Shown one piece after another: positions 45,032 through 52,959 of a stretch of DNA of 64,000 bases. Each line of letters starts with the position of its first letter. Position 1 is the stretch's first letter. The stretch lies in contig NZ_JAAXCM010000064.1 in assembly GCF_019734885.1 (NCBI RefSeq), positions 62,001 to 126,000 of the forward strand. The letters are read 5' to 3'. This DNA comes from Pseudocoprococcus catus (lineage in GTDB: Bacteria; Bacillota; Clostridia; Lachnospirales; Lachnospiraceae). The position numbers were made by a program, and so were the translations under genes. Below the pieces are notes generated by a model. That model did no database searches. It saw only the letters and a list, made by a program, of their open reading frames with translations, and was not told the origin of the DNA.

Positions 45032-45043
45032 TATTTTCAACTA

Positions 45044-45133
45044 GAGAAACACGCTCCGCGAGTTTCTCAGGTTATCGCAGCCTCTACACTCCGTTTCGGT
45101 CGTTGCTAAGCGCCAGTGGCGCTTAGCAACGCC
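45044..45133 (+). repeat. 3'-UTR structured element, family 2, copy 1
   Basis: Hairpin 1 (45044-45068: GAGAAAC and GTTTCTC around CGC-TCC-GCG) starts 12 bases after the LCP stop. The box GTTATCGC follows at 45071-45078, then hairpin 2 (45101-45131, a perfect 14-bp stem with AGT loop, extended by GG/CC). The element ends before the terminator at 45176. It shares 17 of 21 bases of hairpin 1 plus the box with the minus strand of 50587-50661. Confidence 0.7.
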
Positions 45134-45175
45134 AAGTTCTCGTGTAAGTACAGACTTTGGCTCATTACTCACGTC

Positions 45176-45211
45176 AATAAAAAACAGACCTAAAAAGGTC
45201 TGTTTTTTATT
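45176..45211. terminator. Bidirectional rho-independent terminator
   Basis: A perfect 16-bp stem (45176-45191 with 45196-45211) with AAAA loop, between converging LCP and sigma-factor genes. Confidence 0.95.
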
Positions 45212-45218
45212 GGGATGT

Positions 45219-45758
45219 TTACTTGTCCCCATACACGATTTTCCAGAGAAGCTCTCTTCCTCTCTGCATTCTTTTTCTGACCGTTGCCGGTTTCAATTCC
45301 ATCATCTCACTGATTTCCTGCAATGTATAGTGGTGCACCGCATGCATAATCAACAAATCAGCATAAATCTCCGGCATCTTATAAATCTCTTTAACAAGAG
45401 ATTCATAATAGAGATTGTCTGATGAATTGTCATTTTTAACCATACGCGTTCCGAAATCAGCCTGCATTGTGCAATCGTCCATCAGATAATACTTCTGATT
45501 CTTCTTGAGCATCTCATAACAGTCATGTGATACAATCGTAATCAAATAGCTTTTTGTACGATGACTATATGGATCCTCAATGTTGTTGATGTGGCGGTAA
45601 ACTTTCTCAAATGCTATCTGAACAGCATCTTCCGCCCAATCTCTGTCTCTCAGAATGGCATAGGCTTTTCTTCTCATTGCCTTCCCATACATCTCAAACA
45701 ACAATGTAAATTTTTCTTCATTCTTTTGATCATACCTAGTCCCCGAATCATCCGTCAT
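45219..45758 (-). CDS. RNA polymerase sigma factor, ECF type (sigma-70 family)
   Basis: A 179-residue protein with region 2 (LLFEMYGKAMRRKAYAILRD, RDWAEDAVQIAFEKVYRHIN) and region 4 (MPEIYADLLIMHAVHHYTLQ, EISEMMELKPATVRKRMQRG). It directs polymerase to a small set of promoters. No anti-sigma gene is adjacent, unlike many ECF factors, so control may be at expression or by a distant partner. A GGAGG site precedes the ATG. It is divergent in direction from LCP and next to surface polysaccharide genes. Confidence 0.9.
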   Translation of the reverse strand: MTDDSGTRYDQKNEEKFTLLFEMYGKAMRRKAYAILRDRDWAEDAVQIAFEKVYRHINNIEDPYSHRTKSYLITIVSHDCYEMLKKNQKYYLMDDCTMQADFGTRMVKNDNSSDNLYYESLVKEIYKMPEIYADLLIMHAVHHYTLQEISEMMELKPATVRKRMQRGRELLWKIVYGDK

Positions 45759-45869
45759 GGTTTCGCCTCCTGCAGAGCTCTTATACTATATATACTGTTC
45801 TTTTCGACGGATTGTGACATAAACAATGAAAAAAAAGAAAAAAATTTTAATTTTTATGATTTAATCACT

Positions 45870-46619
45870 TTATGTATGCAAATAATACTTCTTCACACCA
45901 TTAAAGGCGTATCCCACAAAACACATCAAAGATTTAAAATACCCAAAATTCATATATCGATAGACTTTAAATGTCATTCTTGCTGACTGTAACTTACTCC
46001 CTGATTTGCCGGTATTACTTAGTCGGTAATTCAGCAGCGGTTTGTTGATTGCACATGCCTTTCGATATTTCTTTAATATCTGAAGCCACATAATGTAATC
46101 TTCATGGCACTCATCATGTACCATCGGAAATTCAGCTGCCACATCCTTACGAATAACCACGGATGAACAATTAATCGGATTCTGAACAAGCAAATCTCTG
46201 TAAGTCAAATGTTCCTTTACCCTAATAAATTTTTCTGTTGAATGTCCATCCGGAGTGACAAGCTTCCGACCTGTCGCGCAAAGAACGCAGCCTGTTTTTT
46301 TCATCAAATGAAGCTGTGCTTTAAGCTTTCCCGGCTCCCACCAGTCATCACAATCCAGAAATGCAATATATTCACCCTTTGCAGCTCTAACGCCTCTGTT
46401 TCGGCTTCTGGCTACACCTATATTGTGTTTATTATGTATGACACGAATCACATCCGTGTCTGCATACTTTTTCAATACATCATCCAGATTATCTGTAGAA
46501 CCATCGTCTATCACAATAATTTCCAGAGGAACCCCCTGCAAAAGTGCTGATTCTATTGCCTTCCCTATATATGCCGATCCATTATAAACCGGCATAATCA
46601 CAGATACAATTGGTGTCAA
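45870..46619 (-). CDS. Family 2 glycosyltransferase
   Basis: A 249-residue GT-A enzyme. VSVIMPVYNGSAYIGKAIES is the family start, IIVIDDGSTDNLDDVLKKYA binds the nucleotide, IGVARSRNRGVRAAKGEYIA precedes FLDCDDWWEPGKL with the DxD-like metal site. It should add a sugar in surface polysaccharide synthesis. The start is a TTG (46619) that overlaps the upstream stop by 4 bases (TTGA), with GGAGG 10 bases before it, which shows translational coupling to the priming transferase. It has no membrane segment; the C-terminal helix may associate with the membrane. Confidence 0.9.
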   Translation of the reverse strand: MTPIVSVIMPVYNGSAYIGKAIESALLQGVPLEIIVIDDGSTDNLDDVLKKYADTDVIRVIHNKHNIGVARSRNRGVRAAKGEYIAFLDCDDWWEPGKLKAQLHLMKKTGCVLCATGRKLVTPDGHSTEKFIRVKEHLTYRDLLVQNPINCSSVVIRKDVAAEFPMVHDECHEDYIMWLQILKKYRKACAINKPLLNYRLSNTGKSGSKLQSARMTFKVYRYMNFGYFKSLMCFVGYAFNGVKKYYLHT

Positions 46620-47998
46620 TTCTTCTTATCCTCCGTACGCAGTGCCGTCTTCTGTCCACCATCCACACCTTCGGAATTCTCTTTTTGGAACAGAATCTTG
46701 ACGGTCTGTATAATAATCATCAAATCCAATGCAAATGTATAGTTCTCAATATACGTTAAATCCAATTTCAACTTATCATACGGTGTTGTGCTATATTTGC
46801 CAAACACCTGCGCATATCCTGTAAGACCGGCTTTCATCTTCAGTCTGAAATCAAATTCCGGAATACTCTTTTTGTACAATTCTGCAATTTCAGGACGTTC
46901 CGGACGCGGCCCTACAAAAGCCATATCGCCTTTCAGGATGTTGAAAAGCTGCGGTAATTCATCTATATGCAGGGCACGTATAACATGTCCTACTGGTGTG
47001 ATTCTGTCATCATCTTTCTTCGCCAACTGTGCACCTGTCTTCTCAGAGTCAACTTTCATGCTCCTGAATTTATAAATCATAAAAACTTTATGATCATAAG
47101 TTAATCTCTCCTGTTTGTAGAAAATCGGTCCACCGTCATACACTTTGATTAAAACAGCTACCAAGATCAGTATTGGTGAAAAGACAACCAATATGATCAA
47201 TGAAAAGACAATATCTGATATACGCTTTATTAATTTCTGCTCCGCGGTTAATCCACGGTTTCTGAAAAGCATGAGTTCTGTATCAAACAGGTTGATGGTT
47301 GTCGAGCTCTTAATCATAATATCTGAAATCTTAGGAATGCTATAACATCGAATCGAATGTGCATAGCAGAACTTTAAAAATTTATTGCGGTATACTGAAG
47401 GAATATCTCCGATAACAATCGCTTCATAGCAACTGATCCGCTCAATAACTGCATCATAACCCTCAGAAATATTAATCATGTCTACAATACTGTATTTATC
47501 TGTTCTGGATGTCATCTTATTGATCAGTGCCTTTGGATTAATATCTCCATACACCAAAAGCAGCTGTCTCGGCGGATAAATTTTAACATAGATCCATCTC
47601 ATAAAAATGACCCATATAAGCACTGCCGCAATATCGTAAATAGTCATCTGGATAATCGGCTCAAGATAAGCGCTGAAACGCCAGCGGCCAATCAATGCCA
47701 GCTGCACATATGTGACACCGTTGCAGCACAAAACAGCAAGTATCTGAGAGGCAATGACATCTGATACCTTCAGATAGCCTACTTTATATGCGCCATAAAT
47801 TTTTGAAAAAAAGAAATTAATAAATGCATAGACCCCCATCAATGCCCAGTTGCCTCGTCTCCAATACAGTGCACCAATAACTGACCTGTAATTGTAATAT
47901 CGATGCCAGATATAATAGAAAATCGCAACCTGCACAAGCAAAATCAGCATTGATGCAAAAAACATAATCAGGCGTTTGTATTGTTCTCTGTTTTCCAC
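46616..47998 (-). CDS. Undecaprenyl-phosphate sugar-1-phosphate transferase (WbaP/CpsE-type)
   Basis: A 460-residue polytopic membrane protein. Four or five N-terminal membrane helices and a Rossmann-like middle (LLLVYGDINPKALINKM) precede the catalytic bacterial sugar transferase domain. That domain includes KRISDIVFSLIILVVFSPIL, KVYDGGPIFYKQERLTYDHK, RALHIDELPQLFNILKGDMA, FVGPRPERPEIAELY and GLTGYAQVFGKYSTTPYDKL. It starts lipid-linked polymer synthesis by moving sugar phosphate to undecaprenyl phosphate. GTG start with GGAGAAG upstream. Coupled to the GT2 gene. Confidence 0.93.
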   Translation of the reverse strand: MENREQYKRLIMFFASMLILLVQVAIFYYIWHRYYNYRSVIGALYWRRGNWALMGVYAFINFFFSKIYGAYKVGYLKVSDVIASQILAVLCCNGVTYVQLALIGRWRFSAYLEPIIQMTIYDIAAVLIWVIFMRWIYVKIYPPRQLLLVYGDINPKALINKMTSRTDKYSIVDMINISEGYDAVIERISCYEAIVIGDIPSVYRNKFLKFCYAHSIRCYSIPKISDIMIKSSTTINLFDTELMLFRNRGLTAEQKLIKRISDIVFSLIILVVFSPILILVAVLIKVYDGGPIFYKQERLTYDHKVFMIYKFRSMKVDSEKTGAQLAKKDDDRITPVGHVIRALHIDELPQLFNILKGDMAFVGPRPERPEIAELYKKSIPEFDFRLKMKAGLTGYAQVFGKYSTTPYDKLKLDLTYIENYTFALDLMIIIQTVKILFQKENSEGVDGGQKTALRTEDKKN

Positions 47999-48132
47999 TA
48001 CTTCTTCTCCTTAAAATACAATTCAGAATTCGCCCGTGAATTCAGTACAGAATCTGTGTCCGCTCCTCAGACACATTTATTATTCGAATTCCTGCACTCT
48101 AATTATAATCTTATTTTGTCAAAATAACAATG

Positions 48133-48169
48133 AAAACCTGTGGTAAATGCAAGATTTACCACAGGTTTT
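48133..48169 (-). terminator. Rho-independent terminator of the SH3b protein gene
   Basis: A perfect 16-bp stem (48133-48148 with 48154-48169), 5-base loop and four T on the minus strand. Confidence 0.88.
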
Positions 48170-48190
48170 GAAGCTTTAATTGTTGAATAT

Positions 48191-50365
48191 TTACCTGATC
48201 TCAATGTACTGTGCATAGACATAGCCGTCATAATTCGTACCACTGTATTTTACATTGATATGGTACCATTTGTCGTCATCTTCATCCTGTACATTTCCAG
48301 TTATATTAACTTTTGTTCCCTCATCAAGAACAACCAGAACCTTATATGATGTACCAGCGCCGCTTCTCACATTCAGTGAACCATCAATAACATAACCTGT
48401 TGATGTCTGACTGCTTTCTGAGCCGTCATCTGACTTGTTGCCGTCTGAAGAAGTACTTGCCTTTTTCAGCATATCTGAACGAATATAGCCTGAATTGCCG
48501 GACTGTGCTTTGACTTTGTACCATACCGTACCATTGCTGTCTTTCGCCTCACCAAGTACTGTTAAGGTATCTTCCATATAGATGACTTCTACAACACTCT
48601 TGGATAATCCTGCACCGCTTCTCATATTCACGCCATCATCCACTACCTGCATCTTCTGGCCCTTCATATCTGAAGTCGTATCCGTTGTATCATCTTTCTT
48701 TGAATTATTGCCGCCTGATGTAGTGGCATCCTTCAAAAGGTCAGAACGGATATAGCCTGTCTTACCCGCAGAAGTCTTGACCTTATACCAGATGCTGCCG
48801 CTGCTGTCTTTTGTCTGACCAGTTACAGTCACTGTCTCATTCTGGTAAACAACGCACACAACACCCTTTGAAGTACTTGCACCGCTTCTCACATTCACAG
48901 CATCATATGCAACCTTCATTGTCTTGCCGGATACATCTGAATCTGTGTCGGAACTGCTGCCGTTATTTCCGGAATTGCCTGCATTCTTCTTCGTCAAATA
49001 AGAAGAATGCACATAGCCCTTCTTATTTCCTGCTGTAATCTTGTACCATAACGTACCATTGCTGTCTTTTGCCTCAGCAGTAATTGTAACCGCAGTATTC
49101 TTAGTCAATGTTGTGACAACCGAATAGTTTGTGCCTGCGCCGGAACGCATATTCAAAGCATCACAGTTAACAACTGCCGCAATTGACATTGTATCCTGAT
49201 TTGTATTGTCATTGCTGTTGTTATTGCTATTGTTGCTATTACTGTCATTCTTTGTCACGGTAATATATTCTGCATAAACATATCCCTTATAACTCTTGCC
49301 GCTCTTAGAAAATGTCACACTGTACCATTTGTCGCCACTGCTGTCCTTAGTGGTTCCTGTAATCGTTACAGCCTGGTTTCTTGATACAGTTGTCACTACA
49401 TCGTACTTTGTACCGGCACCGCTTCTCACATTCAATGAAGAACAATTAACCTTACCTGTACCCGAAGCAGCTGTTGTATCATTGCCGCTGTCAGAGCCAT
49501 TCGAAGAACTAACTGTAATATATTCTGCACAGGCATAGCCTGTCTTGCCGCTGACTTTCACTTTGTACCACTTTGTACCTTTGCTGTCCTTTGCCTCACC
49601 AAGAATATCTACCTTTGTACCCTTGCTGATAGATGTAATGATACTGTTGCCTGTACCGGCACCGCTTCTTACATAAAGACTTGAACAGTTCACTGTACCT
49701 GTCGCAATAACCTTGTCTGAATCTTCTGAGGAATTATTATCAGAAGATCCGTTGGAAGGATTTCCGGAAACAGTTCCGCCGCTCTTCTTTCCTTTGTAAA
49801 TAGCCAATCTGTCAATGGATGACTCGCTGTATGTATCAAACAGATTTGTGCTGCTGACACCCGGATCCAACATATAAACTGTATCACCTTCAATTCTGTC
49901 AAGAGTCACCCAATGTCCGCCATTGCGTACGGAAATAATAACACCATAACCATCTTTAATATATTTGGCCATTGTAGAAATCTTTTGGGCCTTTGTCATA
50001 TTCGCCATACTGACCTTACTCTCATAAAGCGTAAAGCCATCCGCAGCGCCATTAACCTTCGCCCAATACAATGCACCGCCGGAAGTAAAACCACCATTAT
50101 TGTTCAGATAATTAACAAGTGTTTTCGGTGTAAAACTGGATGCATCTGCACTGCCGGTATGACAGATCAGCATTGCAATCGCTGTAACCAGACATCCCGA
50201 TGATTTCATCGTGTACTGACTGGCTCCCAAATGAATGCTTCCCCATTCCGGATCTGCCTGTGACCATTCCCTGTAAGCCTGACTGGCTGCATTTGCCTGA
50301 ATCGGTGTCACAAAAGGTACACACATAATCATAATCATTAACATTGCCAGTATTTTCTTTTTCAT
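48191..50365 (-). CDS. Secreted C39-like peptidase with six SH3b repeats
   Basis: A 724-residue exported protein. Signal peptide: MKKKILAMLMIMIMCVPFVT, with likely cleavage after ANA. Residues 28-190 form a C39-like papain-fold domain with Cys in SSGCLVTAIAML and His in GGHWVTLDRIEGD, followed by MLDPG. Six bacterial SH3 domains of 60-70 residues follow, each starting with a (N/D)xRSGAGT-like segment (LYVRSGAGTGNS, LNVRSGAGTKYD, LNMRSGAGTNYS and so on). They are joined by Ser/Asn/Gly-rich linkers. It probably binds and cuts cell-wall peptides or bacteriocin-like substrates. No wall anchor is visible, so it may be held by SH3 binding. Confidence 0.85.
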   Translation of the reverse strand: MKKKILAMLMIMIMCVPFVTPIQANAASQAYREWSQADPEWGSIHLGASQYTMKSSGCLVTAIAMLICHTGSADASSFTPKTLVNYLNNNGGFTSGGALYWAKVNGAADGFTLYESKVSMANMTKAQKISTMAKYIKDGYGVIISVRNGGHWVTLDRIEGDTVYMLDPGVSSTNLFDTYSESSIDRLAIYKGKKSGGTVSGNPSNGSSDNNSSEDSDKVIATGTVNCSSLYVRSGAGTGNSIITSISKGTKVDILGEAKDSKGTKWYKVKVSGKTGYACAEYITVSSSNGSDSGNDTTAASGTGKVNCSSLNVRSGAGTKYDVVTTVSRNQAVTITGTTKDSSGDKWYSVTFSKSGKSYKGYVYAEYITVTKNDSNSNNSNNNSNDNTNQDTMSIAAVVNCDALNMRSGAGTNYSVVTTLTKNTAVTITAEAKDSNGTLWYKITAGNKKGYVHSSYLTKKNAGNSGNNGSSSDTDSDVSGKTMKVAYDAVNVRSGASTSKGVVCVVYQNETVTVTGQTKDSSGSIWYKVKTSAGKTGYIRSDLLKDATTSGGNNSKKDDTTDTTSDMKGQKMQVVDDGVNMRSGAGLSKSVVEVIYMEDTLTVLGEAKDSNGTVWYKVKAQSGNSGYIRSDMLKKASTSSDGNKSDDGSESSQTSTGYVIDGSLNVRSGAGTSYKVLVVLDEGTKVNITGNVQDEDDDKWYHINVKYSGTNYDGYVYAQYIEIR

Positions 50366-50528
50366 ATTTCTTCTTCTCACTTGCCTTTCTCTTGTCTTTT
50401 TGAAATCTTTCTCACCGACATAAAGAATTTATCTATATATCCGCATAACTGCACTTATTCTATCATAAAATTTAACATTTTAAAAGTCGATTTGTAACAA
50501 AAATTTAATTTTTATCAGAAAAGCTGTA

Positions 50529-50566
50529 AAAAACAGCTGTGATGCAGCAGCACCACAGCTGTTTTT
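50529..50566 (-). terminator. Rho-independent terminator downstream of leuA
   Basis: A 13-bp stem (50529-50541 with 50554-50566), 12-base loop and a T run on the minus strand, about 100 bases after the leuA stop. Confidence 0.85.
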
Positions 50567-50586
50567 ATTATTTACGCGGATAATGA

Positions 50587-50661
50587 GGCAAAGCCATGCT
50601 TGCATGAATCCTTGCCGAATATCGCGATAACGAGTGAAACTCGCAAAACGTGTTTCATCTC
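50587..50661 (-). repeat. 3'-UTR structured element, family 2, copy 2
   Basis: Read on the minus strand, hairpin 1 (50661-50632; GAG-TGAAAC paired with GTTTCA-CTC, central CG-TTTTG-CG) starts a few bases after the leuA stop. The box GTTATCGC follows (50631-50624), then hairpin 2 (50616-50587, GGCAA/TTGCC with CATGC/GCATG). It lies between the stop and the terminator, in the same orientation as copy 1 has to its gene. Confidence 0.7.
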
Positions 50662-50663
50662 AT

Positions 50664-52340
50664 TTATTTCTTTCTGAAGAAAAGTCTGTTCATGGCACTG
50701 AAAATCGCACGAACGGATGAACGTGTAATATTGGAACTAATACCAACACCAAAAGCTCTCTCACCAGTCTCTGAATTCATCAATTCAATATAAGATGCTG
50801 CCTGTGAGTCTGAACCTGTCGTCAGTGCATGTTCTTCATACATCGTCAGTTTTGTTTTGAAACCACCCTGATTGCACAGTGCATGCTTCACAGCATCGAT
50901 CGGTCCGTTGCCGAAACCTTCGATTGTCTTTAATTCGTCCTTAAATGTATAAGTCAGAACAACCTTTGTATCGTAACCTTCTACTGTTTCGGAGATATCT
51001 TCTGTTCTCATCTTTCTGAAATGCAGAGGATACTTGGCATTGATATACATCTCTCTGAACTTGTCCATAATCTGTGATGGTGATACTTCTCCCTGACGTT
51101 CCGAAATTGCCTGAATCTCATCAGACAGCTCTTTGTGCATCACCTTTGGAAGCTTGAAGCCATAGTAGTGATCCATAACGAATGCCACACCGCCCTTGCC
51201 GGACTGACTGTTGATTCGAACAATCGGCTCGTACTTCCTTCCGAGATCGGATGGATCGATCGGCAGATACGGAACTTCCCAGTATGGGGACTTTCTCTGC
51301 TCCAATGCATGGACACCTTTGTTGATGGCATCCTGATGTGAACCGGAAAATGCAGTAAAGACAAGCTTACCCGCATATGGATGGCGAGGATCAATATCCA
51401 TCTTTGTACATCTCTCGTAAACTTCGATAATCTCATTCACATTCTCAATATCCAGTTCCGGATTGATTCCCTGTGAAAACATATTGTAAGCAATATTCAG
51501 CACATCGACATTGCCTGTACGCTCACCATTGCCGAACAGTGTACCTTCAATTCGATCGGCACCTGCAAGTAAAGCAAGTTCTGATGCAGCTACACCGCAG
51601 CCTCTGTCATTGTGCGGATGAATACTCAGGATAATCTTATCACGATCTGTAAAGTGTGTAGACATCCATTCAATCTGATCTGCATATACATTCGGTGTCG
51701 TCATCTCAACGGTTGCCGGCAGATTAAAAATAATCGGATTCTCAACAGTTGGCTGCCATACATCCTTAACAGCTTCACAGATTTCAAGCGCAAAATCCAT
51801 CTCAGTTCCTGTAAAGCTCTCTGGTGAATACTGCAACTGGATATTGCCGTCAAATCCCTTCATATATTTCTTGACCATCTCTGTACCATCAATGGCAATC
51901 TGCTTGATTTCTTCACGATTCATATCGAATACAACATCTCTCTGAAGCGTAGATGTTGAATTATAAATATGGATAATCACATTCTTGCAGCCCTGAATAG
52001 CTTCAAATGTTCTCTTGATCAGATGCTCTCTGCACTGAATCAGTACCTGCACCTTCACATCGTCCGGAATCAGATTCTGTTCAACCAGTGTTCTCAGAAA
52101 ATCATATTCAATCTGGGAAGCAGCCGGAAAACCGACTTCGATTTCCTTAAATCCCAGTTTTACAAGCAGCTTGAAGAACTCAATCTTTTCTTCTACAACC
52201 ATCGGCTCAATCAGCGCCTGATTGCCATCTCTCAAGTCAACGCTGCACCAGATCGGGGCCTTCTGGATTTCCTTATTCGGCCACTGTCTCTCAGGATAAT
52301 TCAATACAGGTACTCTTTTATATCTTTTATAATTTAACAT
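50664..52340 (-). CDS. leuA: 2-isopropylmalate synthase (LeuA, long form)
   Basis: A 558-residue enzyme that joins acetyl-CoA and 2-ketoisovalerate in the first step of leucine synthesis. CSVDLRDGNQALIEPMVVEE is the metal and substrate loop, EVGFPAASQIEYDFLR and SIHPHNDRGCGVAASELALL are the barrel motifs, and the C-terminal regulatory domain (about residues 425-558) is the leucine feedback site. The length and the YKRYKRVPVLNYPERQWPNK start match the long LeuA type. It has a consensus promoter with a leader of about 230 bases. No other leu gene is adjacent. Confidence 0.95.
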   Translation of the reverse strand: MLNYKRYKRVPVLNYPERQWPNKEIQKAPIWCSVDLRDGNQALIEPMVVEEKIEFFKLLVKLGFKEIEVGFPAASQIEYDFLRTLVEQNLIPDDVKVQVLIQCREHLIKRTFEAIQGCKNVIIHIYNSTSTLQRDVVFDMNREEIKQIAIDGTEMVKKYMKGFDGNIQLQYSPESFTGTEMDFALEICEAVKDVWQPTVENPIIFNLPATVEMTTPNVYADQIEWMSTHFTDRDKIILSIHPHNDRGCGVAASELALLAGADRIEGTLFGNGERTGNVDVLNIAYNMFSQGINPELDIENVNEIIEVYERCTKMDIDPRHPYAGKLVFTAFSGSHQDAINKGVHALEQRKSPYWEVPYLPIDPSDLGRKYEPIVRINSQSGKGGVAFVMDHYYGFKLPKVMHKELSDEIQAISERQGEVSPSQIMDKFREMYINAKYPLHFRKMRTEDISETVEGYDTKVVLTYTFKDELKTIEGFGNGPIDAVKHALCNQGGFKTKLTMYEEHALTTGSDSQAASYIELMNSETGERAFGVGISSNITRSSVRAIFSAMNRLFFRKK

Positions 52341-52568
52341 TATTCTTTCCTCCGTTTAAATCTGAATCATTGTATGAAAATAAAGCCAAAGAATTCCATC
52401 AGCTTTATATAAGTCAGCAGTTTCCTCCGAATTCTATCTCTCGATCTATGAGTGACGGAGTCGAAGAACCACTCCATATACAATTAATTTAAACAGTGTC
52501 GGACTTAAAATACTAACCCCATGTCTTTCATTCCTTTTCATTCCTAATTCCACGACAAAAGTTGTCCA
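52341..52568 (-). promoter_or_regulatory. Long leuA leader with alternative hairpins
   Basis: From the predicted start near 52568 to leuA is about 230 bases. A terminator-like stem pairs ATAAAGC (52408-52402) with GCTTTAT (52386-52380), followed by TTTC. An upstream AGAATTC can pair with the GAATTCT in its loop, giving a possible alternative fold. No T-box GGTGGNACC bulge or Stem I features are seen. Regulation by leucine is plausible but unproven. Confidence 0.4.
52446..52541 (-). CDS. Possible leuA leader peptide
   Basis: A 31-codon frame in the leuA leader. Its product is rich in branched-chain residues (VSILSPTLFKLIVYGVVLRL; 11 of 31 residues are Leu, Ile or Val). It has a weak GGA-rich ribosome site. 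It could be a translated attenuator peptide; a second shorter frame (MGLVF) overlaps. Low confidence because such frames arise by chance. Confidence 0.2.
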   Translation of the reverse strand: MKRNERHGVSILSPTLFKLIVYGVVLRLRHS

Positions 52569-52574
52569 TGTACT

Positions 52575-52603
52575 ACTTTAGCAGAAAAAAGTTTTCCTGT
52601 CAA
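52575..52603 (-). promoter_or_regulatory. Sigma-A promoter of leuA
   Basis: TTGACA and TAAAGT with 17-base spacing on the minus strand. Confidence 0.75.
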
Positions 52604-52629
52604 GCATGTGCTTTACAGGAACGACAAAA

Positions 52630-52654
52630 GCAGGGAAAAGAATCTTTTCCCTGC
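52630..52654 (-). terminator. Rho-independent terminator of the HPr-like gene
   Basis: An 11-bp stem (52630-52640 with 52644-52654) with AAT loop and TTTT tail on the minus strand, 7 bases past the HPr-like stop. Confidence 0.85.
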
Positions 52655-52661
52655 CCATTTG

Positions 52662-52931
52662 CTAAAGCTCTCCGAGTCCCTCCTGAATGACCTGCCGTAA
52701 ATCTTCTAATGCTTCTGCCTCATCGCTTCCATCACAAATCATCGTGATCACATCTCCGTTTTTGATACATGCCGACAAAACACTTAAAACACTCTTGGCA
52801 TTAACCTCCGTTCCATCAGCTGTTCTAATTGCCACATGTGACTGAAATTTTGTTGCCGCTTTGCATAATATGCCTGCCGGTCTCAGATGAAGTCCTGATG
52901 GATTATGTAATTCAATCTCTACACTTACCAT
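52662..52931 (-). CDS. HPr-family phosphocarrier protein (paralogue)
   Basis: An 89-residue HPr fold. PSGLHLRPAGILCKAA contains the phospho-accepting His in GLHLRPAG (usually GLHARPA), and NAKSVLSVLSACIKNGD has the regulatory Ser46 site of Firmicutes HPr. Both His15 and Ser46 equivalents are present, so it may work in sugar transport or in CcpA-type signalling, but the altered motif and the position at the end of the cdaA operon, away from a ptsI gene, suggest a special role. GGGGGG lies 8 bases before the ATG. A terminator follows. Confidence 0.9.
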   Translation of the reverse strand: MVSVEIELHNPSGLHLRPAGILCKAATKFQSHVAIRTADGTEVNAKSVLSVLSACIKNGDVITMICDGSDEAEALEDLRQVIQEGLGEL

Positions 52932-52959
52932 TTTTAGTACCCCCCGAATACTTTATTCT

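Noticed and set aside
48191-49690. DNA tandem repeat or CRISPR-like array in the SH3b gene
   Set aside because: The periodicity of about 270 bases comes from six diverged protein SH3 domains; spacers and repeats of CRISPR type are absent.
52341-52568. T-box riboswitch in front of leuA
   Set aside because: No GGTGGNACC antiterminator bulge and no recognisable Stem I motifs are present on the leader strand.
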